Assembly: GCA_934097085.1 (NCBI GenBank)
Contig: CAKONK010000015.1
Span: 1 to 32,570 of the forward strand
From: an uncultured Bacilli bacterium
GTDB lineage: Bacteria; Bacillota_I; Bacilli_A; RF39; UBA660
Reading direction: 5' to 3'
DNA length: 32,570 nucleotides
The notes beneath the pieces are model-generated. The model made no database searches. It saw only the letters and a list, made by a program, of their open reading frames with translations, and was not told where the DNA came from. The position numbers were made by a program, and so were the translations under genes. Positions 7,309 through 14,870 of this stretch are shown here, piece by piece (position 1 is the stretch's first letter; each line of letters begins with the position of its first letter).

Positions 7309-7676
7309 ATGAATGAGTACATTAATTTAGATGAAAAGAATATTGAAAAAGAGCATATATGCTGTGCAATTGGAGATTCTAAACATCAAGAGGCGTAGAT
7401 AAAAAGATAGAATGGATTAAGAGTAAATTAAAAGATGGTGATGTATTTAGAAAACTAAATGCAAGAGGGAAAATATTTATTGAGGATGAACCAATAGAAA
7501 CTGCTTGGGTTCCTATTAACGGTAAAAATTATATGCATATTTATTGCCAATGGGTAGCAGGTAGTTTTAAAGAAAAAGTTATTGGTAAAGAATTGTTAGA
7601 TTATGCTATTGAAGATGCCAAGACCAAAAAAATGAGAATGTTAGTTAAAACGCTAATATTCTTTTTTGTTAGTTAA
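7309..7676 (+). pseudogene. Truncated and frameshifted YoaP-like GNAT acetyltransferase
   Basis: ATG 7309, behind GGTGGAG, starts MNEYINLDEKNIEKEHICCAI, the typical opening of the GNAT/YoaP-type acetyltransferases of Bacillota. The frame breaks at TAG 7396-7398. In another frame it continues with VDKKIEWIKSKLKDGDVFRKL, then AWVPINGKNYMHIYCQWVAGSFKEKVIGKELLDYAIEDAKTK, so one G is missing near 7391-7394. The acetyl-CoA loop here reads KEKVIGKELL where the family usually has a G-x-G. Similarity ends near 7650 and the frame stops at 7674-7676. About half of the usual ~250-residue protein is gone. Clearly a decayed gene. Confidence 0.8.
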
Positions 7677-7718
7677 TGATGACAAAAAGTATAGTATAAT
7701 ATTTGTAGGAGTTATAAT

Positions 7719-8570
7719 ATGAAAAATAAAGAAAAATATATAAATGATGTAGAAAAAAGATTTAATGGCTGTGCCAAAGAAATATTATTACAGCAAATAG
7801 ACTTATTTTATGATGATACTCAAAAAATAGAGAAAACTAAATATAATGTTGGCGATGATGTCATATTAAAAAAAGGTACATTTATTCACGGTATTTTTGG
7901 TGAACTAGATAATTTTGACTTTACTATTAATAATGGGTTTATAGCAGCCGATTTTACTGCTGTACCAAGACCTAATAAGATATGTAACAGTGTTGGAATG
8001 TGGAATATAAAAGAAGATACAACTTTAAAAGAATATATTGAAATGTATAGTGGTTTTACTATTACTTATTCTTTAGGAAGAGGTGCAAATGCAAAGACTT
8101 ATAGTTTACTTATTCCATATCATAAATTCGATGAAATAACAGAAAAAATTAATAATGATCCCAGTATTTGGTCATATACTGGAGAGCAAACTAAAGAAGT
8201 TAGATTTATTCCTAGTTTAGTATCCGATAAAAGACAAATTGCTTTTATTTTAAATATGAATTCAGAATATGCTAGAAAAATGGCATATAATGATGTATGG
8301 AATTTAGATTTCAATGTTGAAACTATAAAACCATTTTTAGATTATAGATATGCAGATAAATTTATTAATAATGATAGAATTAATCGAAGCGCTACTACCA
8401 CTGATAGAGAAAGTGCAATAATGTTTGGTTTACCATCAACATTAATTGAGGGCGTTTTTGTGGGCAGAAGATTGGAACAAAATAAAACTACTTTGGAATA
8501 TATTAAAAAAATGTTGCCAGAATGTTATGTATGTAATCTAGATGGAAAAGTTATAATAGGAAATAAATAA
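7719..8570 (+). CDS. Conserved protein of unknown function (possible ADP-ribosyltransferase-like fold)
   Basis: A 283-residue soluble protein with no signal peptide or membrane segment. I do not recognise a named family. Features seen: KKGTFIHGIFGELDNFDFTIN then NGFIAADFT near residues 50-80, which has the flavour of the first strand and loop (HG, then a GF/S-type segment) of ADP-ribosyltransferase-like proteins; SLGRGANAKTYSLLIPYHKF in the middle; and TTTDRESAIMFGLPSTLIEGVFVGR near the end, with a Glu placed where such enzymes often carry one. That link is inference only. ATG 7719 has AGGAG upstream and TATAAT at 7695-7700. It follows a decayed acetyltransferase and precedes a small lipoprotein gene. 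Confidence 0.7.
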   Translation: MKNKEKYINDVEKRFNGCAKEILLQQIDLFYDDTQKIEKTKYNVGDDVILKKGTFIHGIFGELDNFDFTINNGFIAADFTAVPRPNKICNSVGMWNIKEDTTLKEYIEMYSGFTITYSLGRGANAKTYSLLIPYHKFDEITEKINNDPSIWSYTGEQTKEVRFIPSLVSDKRQIAFILNMNSEYARKMAYNDVWNLDFNVETIKPFLDYRYADKFINNDRINRSATTTDRESAIMFGLPSTLIEGVFVGRRLEQNKTTLEYIKKMLPECYVCNLDGKVIIGNK

Positions 8571-8652
8571 ACTTTAAAGTTGTTGAATTATATATAAGAA
8601 AAATATTGTGTGAATAATTGATAAAATTTGCTACAATATAAATGGTGAGAAT

Positions 8653-9057
8653 ATGAAAAAAATATTATTTTTAGTACTTATATTGTTTTTAACATCTTGT
8701 GATTTTGAATCAAATGTAGATAACTGCCGTAGTGAACTATTTACCTATGATATAGCAACTTGCAAAAGTGCATGGAGAAGTACCATATGTTATGCAGTCG
8801 ATTTAGATTCGGATAATATTTTAAAAGTATACAAAGATTCACATACTCATACCCCTGAATATGAAGTTAGAACATATACAATTAAGGATGATAATGTTTA
8901 CCATTATGAGTATTGGGATTATAACGAAAATGGTGAAAAAATAAATTTTTCAGATGATATAAAAATATTATGTAAAAAAACAAGCGATTGTAGCGAAGCT
9001 ATTTCAAAAACAAAGAAACTTTTAGATGATACTTCCTTTTATTCAAGCTGTAAATGA
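8653..9057 (+). CDS. Small lipoprotein of unknown function
   Basis: 134 residues starting with a short hydrophobic signal and lipobox LTSC (residues 13-16), so Cys16 is the likely lipidated residue and the protein is anchored outside the membrane. The mature part is polar with several cysteines (C24, C37, C46 and others near the end) and many aromatic residues; no known domain is recognised. ATG 8653 follows GGTGAGA, with a TACAAT -10 at about 8633. It is a single gene; the next gene begins 73 bases later. Confidence 0.75.
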   Translation: MKKILFLVLILFLTSCDFESNVDNCRSELFTYDIATCKSAWRSTICYAVDLDSDNILKVYKDSHTHTPEYEVRTYTIKDDNVYHYEYWDYNENGEKINFSDDIKILCKKTSDCSEAISKTKKLLDDTSFYSSCK

Positions 9058-9130
9058 TATGTAAATACAATAAAAAATTGTTTGAAATAATAAAAAGATA
9101 TGGTAATCTATAAATATAGGAGTAGCATAT

Positions 9131-9751
9131 ATGAAAGAGGAAAAGAAATTATCGGATAATAAAATTGATATTGAACAATTAAAAACGATATCAAGTGATT
9201 TTACAAAAAGGACTAAGGATGAATTTAAATCTTGTATAATTATAGTGGTAATAGCAACAGCTATCGTATCTTCTATTTTTATATTAATAGCAAACCTTAG
9301 TAAGGATAATGCAAACTTTGAATTAATCAATAATGATTTAATTGGTAATTTGATAGTGATATTTGCATTATTATTTGGTTTAATTGCATACCTAAATATT
9401 TTTATACAATGTCGTAAAAATAATGGTAGAAGTTCAATTACTATTAAAGTTAATCATGACAACAGTTATGTAGATAGTAAAATGCGTGAACTTTTAAAAT
9501 ATTTACATTATAAGGAAAAAAAATATAAGGGTGGTACAGCTTTTTATGCATATAGAGATAGATATTCATTTAATACTGCAAGCAAAAAAAGATATATTTC
9601 TTATACTGTAAATGATGGTGAATTAACAATTGAAGCATGGGCATATGAACTTGGTAGGGAATTTCCAATAGATAACAAAAGATTTTTGAGTTCAAGTAAA
9701 GTTTCATTAGCATATGATTTAGAATTTATCGCTATTAACATAAATAAATAA
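9131..9751 (+). CDS. Two-helix membrane protein of unknown function
   Basis: 206 residues. A charged N-terminus is followed by two membrane helices (about 35-54 and 70-92) and a C-terminal domain of about 110 residues (SYVDSKMRELLKYLHYKEKKYKGG..., YISYTVNDGELTIEAWAYELG). No family is recognised. A ribosome site of the AGGAG type lies upstream (9118-9122). A strong terminator follows 20 bases after the stop. Confidence 0.7.
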   Translation: MKEEKKLSDNKIDIEQLKTISSDFTKRTKDEFKSCIIIVVIATAIVSSIFILIANLSKDNANFELINNDLIGNLIVIFALLFGLIAYLNIFIQCRKNNGRSSITIKVNHDNSYVDSKMRELLKYLHYKEKKYKGGTAFYAYRDRYSFNTASKKRYISYTVNDGELTIEAWAYELGREFPIDNKRFLSSSKVSLAYDLEFIAININK

Positions 9752-9768
9752 ATATTTAAAAGGTAATT

Positions 9769-9798
9769 AGAGCATATAAAATAACTATGCTCTTTTTT
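9769..9798 (+). terminator. Rho-independent terminator
   Basis: AGAGCATA (9769-9776) pairs with TATGCTCT (9786-9793), followed by a T run. Confidence 0.85.
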
Positions 9799-9805
9799 AT
9801 ATGTG

Positions 9806-9814
9806 TGTTATAAT
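9806..9814 (+). promoter_or_regulatory. Extended -10 promoter for brnQ
   Basis: TGTTATAAT, followed by an AAGAGG ribosome site at 9826-9831 and ATG 9837. Confidence 0.6.
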
Positions 9815-9836
9815 TTAACTGTAATAAGAGGTTGAT

Positions 9837-11072
9837 ATGAAAAGAGAAATTAAAGATTCCGTTATTTTAGGATTATCATTATTTTCAATAATCTTTGGAG
9901 CTGGTAATATTATATTTTCTACATATGTTGGAGCCTATAGTGGTACTAAATGGCCTTTATCACTTATCTTCTTTTTAATAGGAGATGTCTTTTTAGTTGG
10001 CCTTGGATTATATGCATTTATAAAAAATGATAATGATGAAGATAAAGTATTTAATAAAATAGGAGATATACCTTCGAAAATATTAAGAATATTTATGTTG
10101 GCGTGTTTGGGACCTTTAATTGCGATTCCTAGAACTTGTGCGGTAAGCTTTGAAATGTTTAAATTTAATAATTTAATTATCTTTTCAATTATATATTTTA
10201 TTTTAGTATTTTTATTTTCTTTTAAATCAACATCAGTTATTGATATGCTTGGTAAATACTTAACTCCAATTTTAATTATTTTTATTTGTATATTTTTACT
10301 TATTGGTGTAAATGTTAGTAAAGGACCTTTAGTAACAAATGTTTCTAACACAGATTCTATAAAAGAGGGTCTAAGTATGGGTTATCAAACACTAGATCTT
10401 TTATGTGTAAGTTCACTTTCAATGATGCAATTTACTTATCTAAAGAAAAAAAATTATAAAAAATCTCAAAGAAAGAAAATATTAGTAAGCTCTTCGATTA
10501 TTGCAATTATTTGTCTAATTATAATTTATATTGGTCTGACTTATATAGGAGCATCTTTTGGAAAAAATGTAAATGTAAATCAAGGAATCCTTTTAAAGGA
10601 AATATCTTACTCAGTGTTAGGTAAAAATAGTATTATTTTAAATATAGCAGTACTTTTAGCATCCTTTACTACGGGAGTAGGCCTTACAAGCGCAGTAGCC
10701 ACAAACTATGAAAAATTAACTAAATTAAGTTATAAAACTTGGGTTATTATAATTACCTTTGTAAGTTTATTTATAGCAAATTTAGGCCTTGAAAAAATTA
10801 TTAATATTGCATCGCCTTTATTAAATATAATTTATCCTATAGTTATTATTTTAATAGTATTTTCCATCTTTAATATTCAAAATAAAAATGTTTATTTATT
10901 AAGTATTTTAGGTACATTTATTATTTCAATACTAAAACTATTACATAATATAACAAGTTTTCCACATTTTATTTCAAAATTACCTTTATATAATGTGAAT
11001 TTAGAATGGTTACCAATTTCGATTATTTTTGGTATAATAGGTATGCTTATTAATAATAAGGAGAGAAAATGA
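9837..11072 (+). CDS. brnQ: Branched-chain amino acid transporter BrnQ (LIVCS family)
   Basis: A 411-residue polytopic membrane protein with about 12 hydrophobic segments. The opening DSVILGLSLFSIIFGAGNIIFSTYVGAYSGTKW and the later PLIAIPRTCAVSFEMF are hallmarks of the LIVCS family, which takes up leucine, isoleucine and valine with a cation. The length is slightly short of the usual ~430-440 residues. It has its own promoter. The stop overlaps the start of the Nudix gene (ATGA), so the two are translationally coupled. Confidence 0.93.
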   Translation: MKREIKDSVILGLSLFSIIFGAGNIIFSTYVGAYSGTKWPLSLIFFLIGDVFLVGLGLYAFIKNDNDEDKVFNKIGDIPSKILRIFMLACLGPLIAIPRTCAVSFEMFKFNNLIIFSIIYFILVFLFSFKSTSVIDMLGKYLTPILIIFICIFLLIGVNVSKGPLVTNVSNTDSIKEGLSMGYQTLDLLCVSSLSMMQFTYLKKKNYKKSQRKKILVSSSIIAIICLIIIYIGLTYIGASFGKNVNVNQGILLKEISYSVLGKNSIILNIAVLLASFTTGVGLTSAVATNYEKLTKLSYKTWVIIITFVSLFIANLGLEKIINIASPLLNIIYPIVIILIVFSIFNIQNKNVYLLSILGTFIISILKLLHNITSFPHFISKLPLYNVNLEWLPISIIFGIIGMLINNKERK

Positions 11073-11545
11073 GGAAAGATAGAGAAAAATTTTTATGTGC
11101 AATCTATATTTTAATTAGAAATGATAAAAATGAAGTTTTGCTCCAACGAAGACAAGGAACTAAACTATGGCCTGGTTTTTTAGCTTTACCTGCTGGGCAT
11201 GTTGACGAAGATGAGAATGTATATGAAGCCTTTGTAAGAGAGGCAAAAGAGGAACTCGGTATTGATGTTTCTAAAAATGATATTATAAATACTTTTGTTA
11301 TTAATAGAAAAAATAAATCACTGCCATCATATTTTGATGTTTATTTTGAAATAAATAATTATAAAGGTGATATTAAAATTATGGAACCAAATAAGTGCAA
11401 GGAACTTGTTTGGTCTAGTATAAATAATTTACCATACGATATGATTGATTTTGAAAAAAGAGCTATTGAAAATTATTTAAATAATATTTATTTTGGTTGT
11501 GATTATGCAAATAATGAAATAACAATTGAGGATGTTAAAAAATGA
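11069..11545 (+). CDS. Nudix hydrolase
   Basis: 158 residues. A complete 23-residue Nudix box runs from G43 to I65 (G-x5-E-x7-REAKEELGI), which binds the divalent metal and the diphosphate of the substrate. The preceding LLQRRQGTKLWPGFLALPAGH is typical of MutT/ADP-ribose-type members; the actual substrate is unknown. ATG 11069 overlaps the end of brnQ by four bases and GGAGAG supplies the ribosome site, so it belongs to the brnQ operon. There is no obvious functional link between the two. Confidence 0.92.
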   Translation: MRKDREKFLCAIYILIRNDKNEVLLQRRQGTKLWPGFLALPAGHVDEDENVYEAFVREAKEELGIDVSKNDIINTFVINRKNKSLPSYFDVYFEINNYKGDIKIMEPNKCKELVWSSINNLPYDMIDFEKRAIENYLNNIYFGCDYANNEITIEDVKK

Positions 11546-11605
11546 ATCTTGTATATTTAAAAACATAGCAATGCTTTTTATAATTATACGTAGGTAATTT
11601 AATTT

Positions 11606-11648
11606 AAGTATTAGTAAATAGAAAATAATATTTATTAATACTTTTTTT
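11606..11648 (+). terminator. Rho-independent terminator of the brnQ-Nudix operon
   Basis: A 15-bp stem (AAGTATTAGTAAATA with TATTTATTAATACTT, one G-U pair) around an eight-base loop, followed by T residues. Confidence 0.8.
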
Positions 11649-11650
11649 GA

Positions 11651-11659
11651 TGATATAAT
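11651..11659 (+). promoter_or_regulatory. Extended -10 promoter for the DUF1835 gene
   Basis: TGATATAAT directly behind the terminator; GAGGTGA at 11666-11672 serves ATG 11679. Confidence 0.65.
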
Positions 11660-11678
11660 GTTTTTGAGGTGAATGTAA

Positions 11679-12410
11679 ATGTTAGAAATAGTTTTTAGCG
11701 ATTCAGAAAAATTATTGTTAGAAAGAAGTAATTTATTTAATAAAGAAGATATTTTAAGTTTATCATTTCTTTTATCAATGGGAAAACTTGATGATTTTGA
11801 ACATCAAACAAAAAGAACTATTGGTGATATAGAGGTAAATATTCCAAGTGAAATAAGCAAATTAAAAAACAAGGTTAAAGATTATAAAAATATTAGAATA
11901 TGGTATGCTAGTAATGTTAATGAAGATTATTTATCAATGATGTATGTAGTTTACTTATGTAGTGATAAGAATATTCAAGTTGTCGATGGTAATCAAAGAT
12001 ATGGTATTTCGGGTTATGCTGATGATGAAATAAAAGATTTAGTTAAGAAGAGTAGAGTTTTATCAACAGAGGAAATTCAAGAATATATTTTAAAATGGAA
12101 TAAAATTTATGATGCAAATTCAGAAGTTAGATTTTTAAATAATGGGAAAATAATAAATGAATCTTATGAGTGCTTTGATAGTGAAATTCTTGATAAATTA
12201 TCCTCTTTAGGAGAATCAAAAGAAATGTCTTTTATTGGAAATTGTGTGGCTAATAATCTTAAAAGTTTTGTAATGTTTGTATGTTATAAAAGTAGAGTGG
12301 ATTATTTGAAAAGCATAGGTAAAATTGTAGTAACTAAAACAGTTACTGAAAAAAATATGATTGGTGAAGATAAGATTAGAAATTATATTAAGATTAAAGA
12401 CAATAAATAG
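11679..12410 (+). CDS. DUF1835 domain-containing protein
   Basis: 243 residues. The opening MLEIVFSDSEK and the segment about 70-105 (IRIWYASNVNEDYLSMMYVVYLC..IQVVDGN) match the N-terminal DUF1835 domain. The rest, including LSTEEIQEYILKWNKIYDANSEVRFLNNGKI, fits the DUF3658-type C-terminal part usually found with it. Function is unknown; it is a soluble cytoplasmic protein. It has its own promoter and ribosome site. An 11-bp perfect inverted repeat overlaps its stop codon. Confidence 0.85.
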   Translation: MLEIVFSDSEKLLLERSNLFNKEDILSLSFLLSMGKLDDFEHQTKRTIGDIEVNIPSEISKLKNKVKDYKNIRIWYASNVNEDYLSMMYVVYLCSDKNIQVVDGNQRYGISGYADDEIKDLVKKSRVLSTEEIQEYILKWNKIYDANSEVRFLNNGKIINESYECFDSEILDKLSSLGESKEMSFIGNCVANNLKSFVMFVCYKSRVDYLKSIGKIVVTKTVTEKNMIGEDKIRNYIKIKDNK

Positions 12411-12427
12411 AATATAATTGTCTTTAA
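12394..12427. repeat. 11-bp perfect inverted repeat over the DUF1835 stop codon
   Basis: TTAAAGACAAT (12394-12404) and ATTGTCTTTAA (12417-12427) with a 12-base loop that contains the stop codon. An A run, not a T run, follows, so it is not a standard plus-strand terminator. It may stabilise the mRNA 3' end or act in another way. Confidence 0.6.
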
Positions 12428-12486
12428 AAAATAAAACAAATTATTAACATTAGTTTTGATTATGTATTTTGAAAGGAGAATTTTAA

Positions 12487-13413
12487 ATGAATAATGTTAC
12501 TATTTTAGGAGGGGGAGTACTTGGAACACAAATAGCATTTCAGTGTGCATATACTGGTAAAAATGTTACAATTTGGCTTCGTAGTGAAGATAGTAAAACA
12601 AGAACTATTCCTAAACTTGAAAATTTAAAAGAAACTTATATTAAAGAAATTAATTTAATGTCTGAAAATGGTTATGAATTGCCAGGACTCAAAATAAGTG
12701 ATAACTTTGATAAAGATAAATCATTATCTAGGGTAAATGAGGCATTTAATAATATAAAAATCGAGTTAGATTTAAAAAAATCTTTAGAGGGCGCTGATCT
12801 AGTAATTGAAAGTATGAGTGAAAATATTGAGGCAAAAAAAGATGTTTATACAAAGATTAATAAACTTTTAAGTAAAAATACAATTGTTGTTTCAAATTCT
12901 TCGACTATGCTACCAAGTAAACTAGTTAAATATTTAGATAATAAAGCAAATTTTTTAGCACTTCATTTTGCTAACTCAATTTGGAAAAATAATACAGCCG
13001 AAGTAATGAAACAAAAATATACAAGTGATGAATCTTTTGAAAAAGTGATAGATTTTGCTAAAAGTATTAATATGATTACTTTACCACTTTATAAAGAAAA
13101 ATCTGGTTATTTATTAAATTCAATGTTAATACCATTTTTGTTTTCTGCTCTTGATTTACTTGCAAATGAAATTTCAGATGTAGAAAGTATTGATTTAGCT
13201 TGGAAAAAAGGAACAGGTTCACCTAAAGGACCTTTTGAAATACTTGATGTTATTGGACTTAAAACAGCTTATGAAATAGTTTCAATGTATATAAAAGTCC
13301 CATCATTTTTAGCACCATATAATTTTAAAGCAATTGCTAAACTTTTACAAAAATATATTGATGAGGGAAAACTAGGTAAATCAACAAATGAGGGTTTCTA
13401 TAAATATGATTAA
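12487..13413 (+). CDS. 3-hydroxyacyl-CoA dehydrogenase (3-hydroxybutyryl-CoA dehydrogenase type)
   Basis: 308 residues with an N-terminal Rossmann domain (GGGVLG at 8-13, then IAFQCAYTGKNVTIW) and the C-terminal 3HCDH domain (SGYLLNSMLIPFLFSALDLLANEI, KGPFEILDVIGLKTAYEIV). The catalytic region reads ALHFANSIWKNNTAEVM, where the family usually has H-F-x-N-P; His is kept but Pro is Ser. The enzyme oxidises 3-hydroxyacyl-CoA with NAD(P). No other beta-oxidation or butyrate genes are adjacent, so the pathway is unclear. A GGAGA ribosome site lies before ATG 12487. A terminator follows. Confidence 0.88.
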   Translation: MNNVTILGGGVLGTQIAFQCAYTGKNVTIWLRSEDSKTRTIPKLENLKETYIKEINLMSENGYELPGLKISDNFDKDKSLSRVNEAFNNIKIELDLKKSLEGADLVIESMSENIEAKKDVYTKINKLLSKNTIVVSNSSTMLPSKLVKYLDNKANFLALHFANSIWKNNTAEVMKQKYTSDESFEKVIDFAKSINMITLPLYKEKSGYLLNSMLIPFLFSALDLLANEISDVESIDLAWKKGTGSPKGPFEILDVIGLKTAYEIVSMYIKVPSFLAPYNFKAIAKLLQKYIDEGKLGKSTNEGFYKYD

Positions 13414-13437
13414 GATGTCAAAAATGATATCTTTTTT
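13411..13437 (+). terminator. Rho-independent terminator
   Basis: AGATGTCA and TGATATCT pair with one G-U pair around AAAA, followed by seven T. It ends the dehydrogenase gene. Confidence 0.75.
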
Positions 13438-13439
13438 TA

Positions 13440-13468
13440 TTGACAAGTGTTTAAAATACACTTATAAT
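13440..13468 (+). promoter_or_regulatory. Consensus sigma-A promoter with a palindrome between the boxes
   Basis: TTGACA (13440-13445), a 17-base spacer and TATAAT (13463-13468) match the consensus exactly. The spacer is filled by the palindrome GTGTTTAAAATACAC (13447-13461), an operator candidate. Confidence 0.85.
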
Positions 13469-13472
13469 TAAA

Positions 13473-13487
13473 GTGTAAAAAATACAC
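13473..13487 (+). promoter_or_regulatory. Second palindromic operator candidate
   Basis: GTGTAAAAAATACAC repeats the 15-bp palindrome of 13447-13461 just downstream of the expected transcription start, 26 bp away centre to centre and immediately before the AAGGAGG ribosome site. Two copies of one motif across the promoter suggest cooperative repression; the regulator is not identified in the window. Confidence 0.65.
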
Positions 13488-13498
13488 AAGGAGGATAT

Positions 13499-14143
13499 AT
13501 GCTATATTTCAAAAAAGAAGAGGATGGGGTACATAAGTATGAGGTTTCTTTTGATAAAGATGAAGTTTTATCATTACTTTCAGAAGTAAAATCAAAATGT
13601 AGTACAATAAAGCATTTCGAGTATGATGAAGTTCAGTTACCAGGATTATCAGAAAGAATATATAGGCAAAATCAAAGCGATGATAGTGAAATTAGATTTT
13701 TTTCTCAAAAACTCGTAGGTTATCGTGAATATAATGATTTTTATTCTCCAGTTGAGGATGTATATCATTATTCATATTATGAATATACTTATTCACCTTT
13801 GGTTTCTATAATAAATGGTTTATTAAGTGAAAATCCTATAGCAATTGATAAAATATTTAATCCTGAAAATGTTCATAGATTTAATTTTGATAATGAGATA
13901 GAAATAATGAAAAAAGAAATAGATAAAATACCTAATGATAAAGTTAAGGAGAAAATTGATAAGTTAAATGAACTTAATGATTTATTAAAATTTGCAAGTC
14001 TAAATTCAAGGCAAAAAGATGAAGATGAATATTATACAAGATTACAAGATCTTATTAAATTTGAACTTGTCAGTATTTTATCCTATGATATTAAAGAAAA
14101 ATATGAATCATTTTACAGTAAAACTTTGAAAAAATGTAAATAA
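13499..14143 (+). CDS. Protein of unknown function, tightly regulated promoter
   Basis: 214 residues, soluble, rich in charged and tyrosine residues (VYHYSYYEYTYSP near 97-109) with a helical, possibly coiled-coil second half (EIEIMKKEIDKIPNDKVKEKIDKLNELNDLL). I recognise no family. ATG 13499 has a perfect AAGGAGG. The gene has a consensus promoter with two palindromic operator candidates, so it is probably strongly expressed when derepressed. A CmpB-type membrane gene follows 71 bases later and could be read from the same promoter, since no terminator is seen between them. Confidence 0.75.
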   Translation: MLYFKKEEDGVHKYEVSFDKDEVLSLLSEVKSKCSTIKHFEYDEVQLPGLSERIYRQNQSDDSEIRFFSQKLVGYREYNDFYSPVEDVYHYSYYEYTYSPLVSIINGLLSENPIAIDKIFNPENVHRFNFDNEIEIMKKEIDKIPNDKVKEKIDKLNELNDLLKFASLNSRQKDEDEYYTRLQDLIKFELVSILSYDIKEKYESFYSKTLKKCK

Positions 14144-14214
14144 TTTGTCTAATATTGTATATTACTATTTTTGATTATAAAAACATATGTTACTCTTATA
14201 ATAAGAGGTGCATA

Positions 14215-14808
14215 ATGGATAAATTATTTGGTGTTAAATATTCAAATAAAAGTATATTTATCTTTTTAAGAGATTTATTATTATTTTTTATATTTTACTC
14301 TGTAATTGGATGGATTTATGAAGAATTATTATTTATAATTGAAGATAATGTACTATGTAATAGGGGTGTTTTGTTTGGCCCTTGGCTACCTATATATGGT
14401 TTTGGTGGACTTGTTATCATAGGAATATTTTATAGATTCAAAGATAAGAAATTTAAAATAGGAAAATTAAATATTAGACCAATTCTTCTTTTTATTGAAT
14501 CAGTGGTATTTGCTACTTTAGTAGAACTTATTTCCACATATATAATGGATTTTACTGGAGGTAACTTCAAAAACTTATGGGATTATAGTGATAGACTATT
14601 AAATTTTCAAGGTAGGATTGCCCTTATTCCCGATTTAAAATTTGGCATTGTCGCTTTAGTGGGAATATATTTAATTCAGCCCTTATTAATTAAATTTGTA
14701 ACAATGAAAGATCAAAAAAAGGTAAATATTGTTTTTATTATATTATCAGTTTTATTTTTTGCAGATGTTATTGCAAGATTTTGGTTAGGACCTAATTTTA
14801 AAGGCTAA
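14215..14808 (+). CDS. Putative ABC transporter permease-like membrane protein (CmpB/DUF1113 family)
   Basis: 197 residues with about five membrane helices. The family signature is visible: FFIFYSVIGWIYEELL, CNRGVLFGPWLPIYGFGG, VELISTYIMDFTGG and LWDYSDRLLNFQGRIAL. This is the ABC_trans_CmpB family, annotated as a permease without experimental proof of transport. The frame is open further upstream to 14155, but AGAGGTG at 14204-14210 places the start at ATG 14215. Confidence 0.85.
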   Translation: MDKLFGVKYSNKSIFIFLRDLLLFFIFYSVIGWIYEELLFIIEDNVLCNRGVLFGPWLPIYGFGGLVIIGIFYRFKDKKFKIGKLNIRPILLFIESVVFATLVELISTYIMDFTGGNFKNLWDYSDRLLNFQGRIALIPDLKFGIVALVGIYLIQPLLIKFVTMKDQKKVNIVFIILSVLFFADVIARFWLGPNFKG

Positions 14809-14870
14809 CAATATCTTTTTTATAATTTGTATGATATACTATTTTTATAAAAAGGGACTAAAGGAGATTT

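Noticed and set aside
14155..14214. Upstream extension of the CmpB-type gene
   Set aside because: ATG 14155 lacks a ribosome site, while AGAGGTG directly precedes ATG 14215 and family similarity begins after that.
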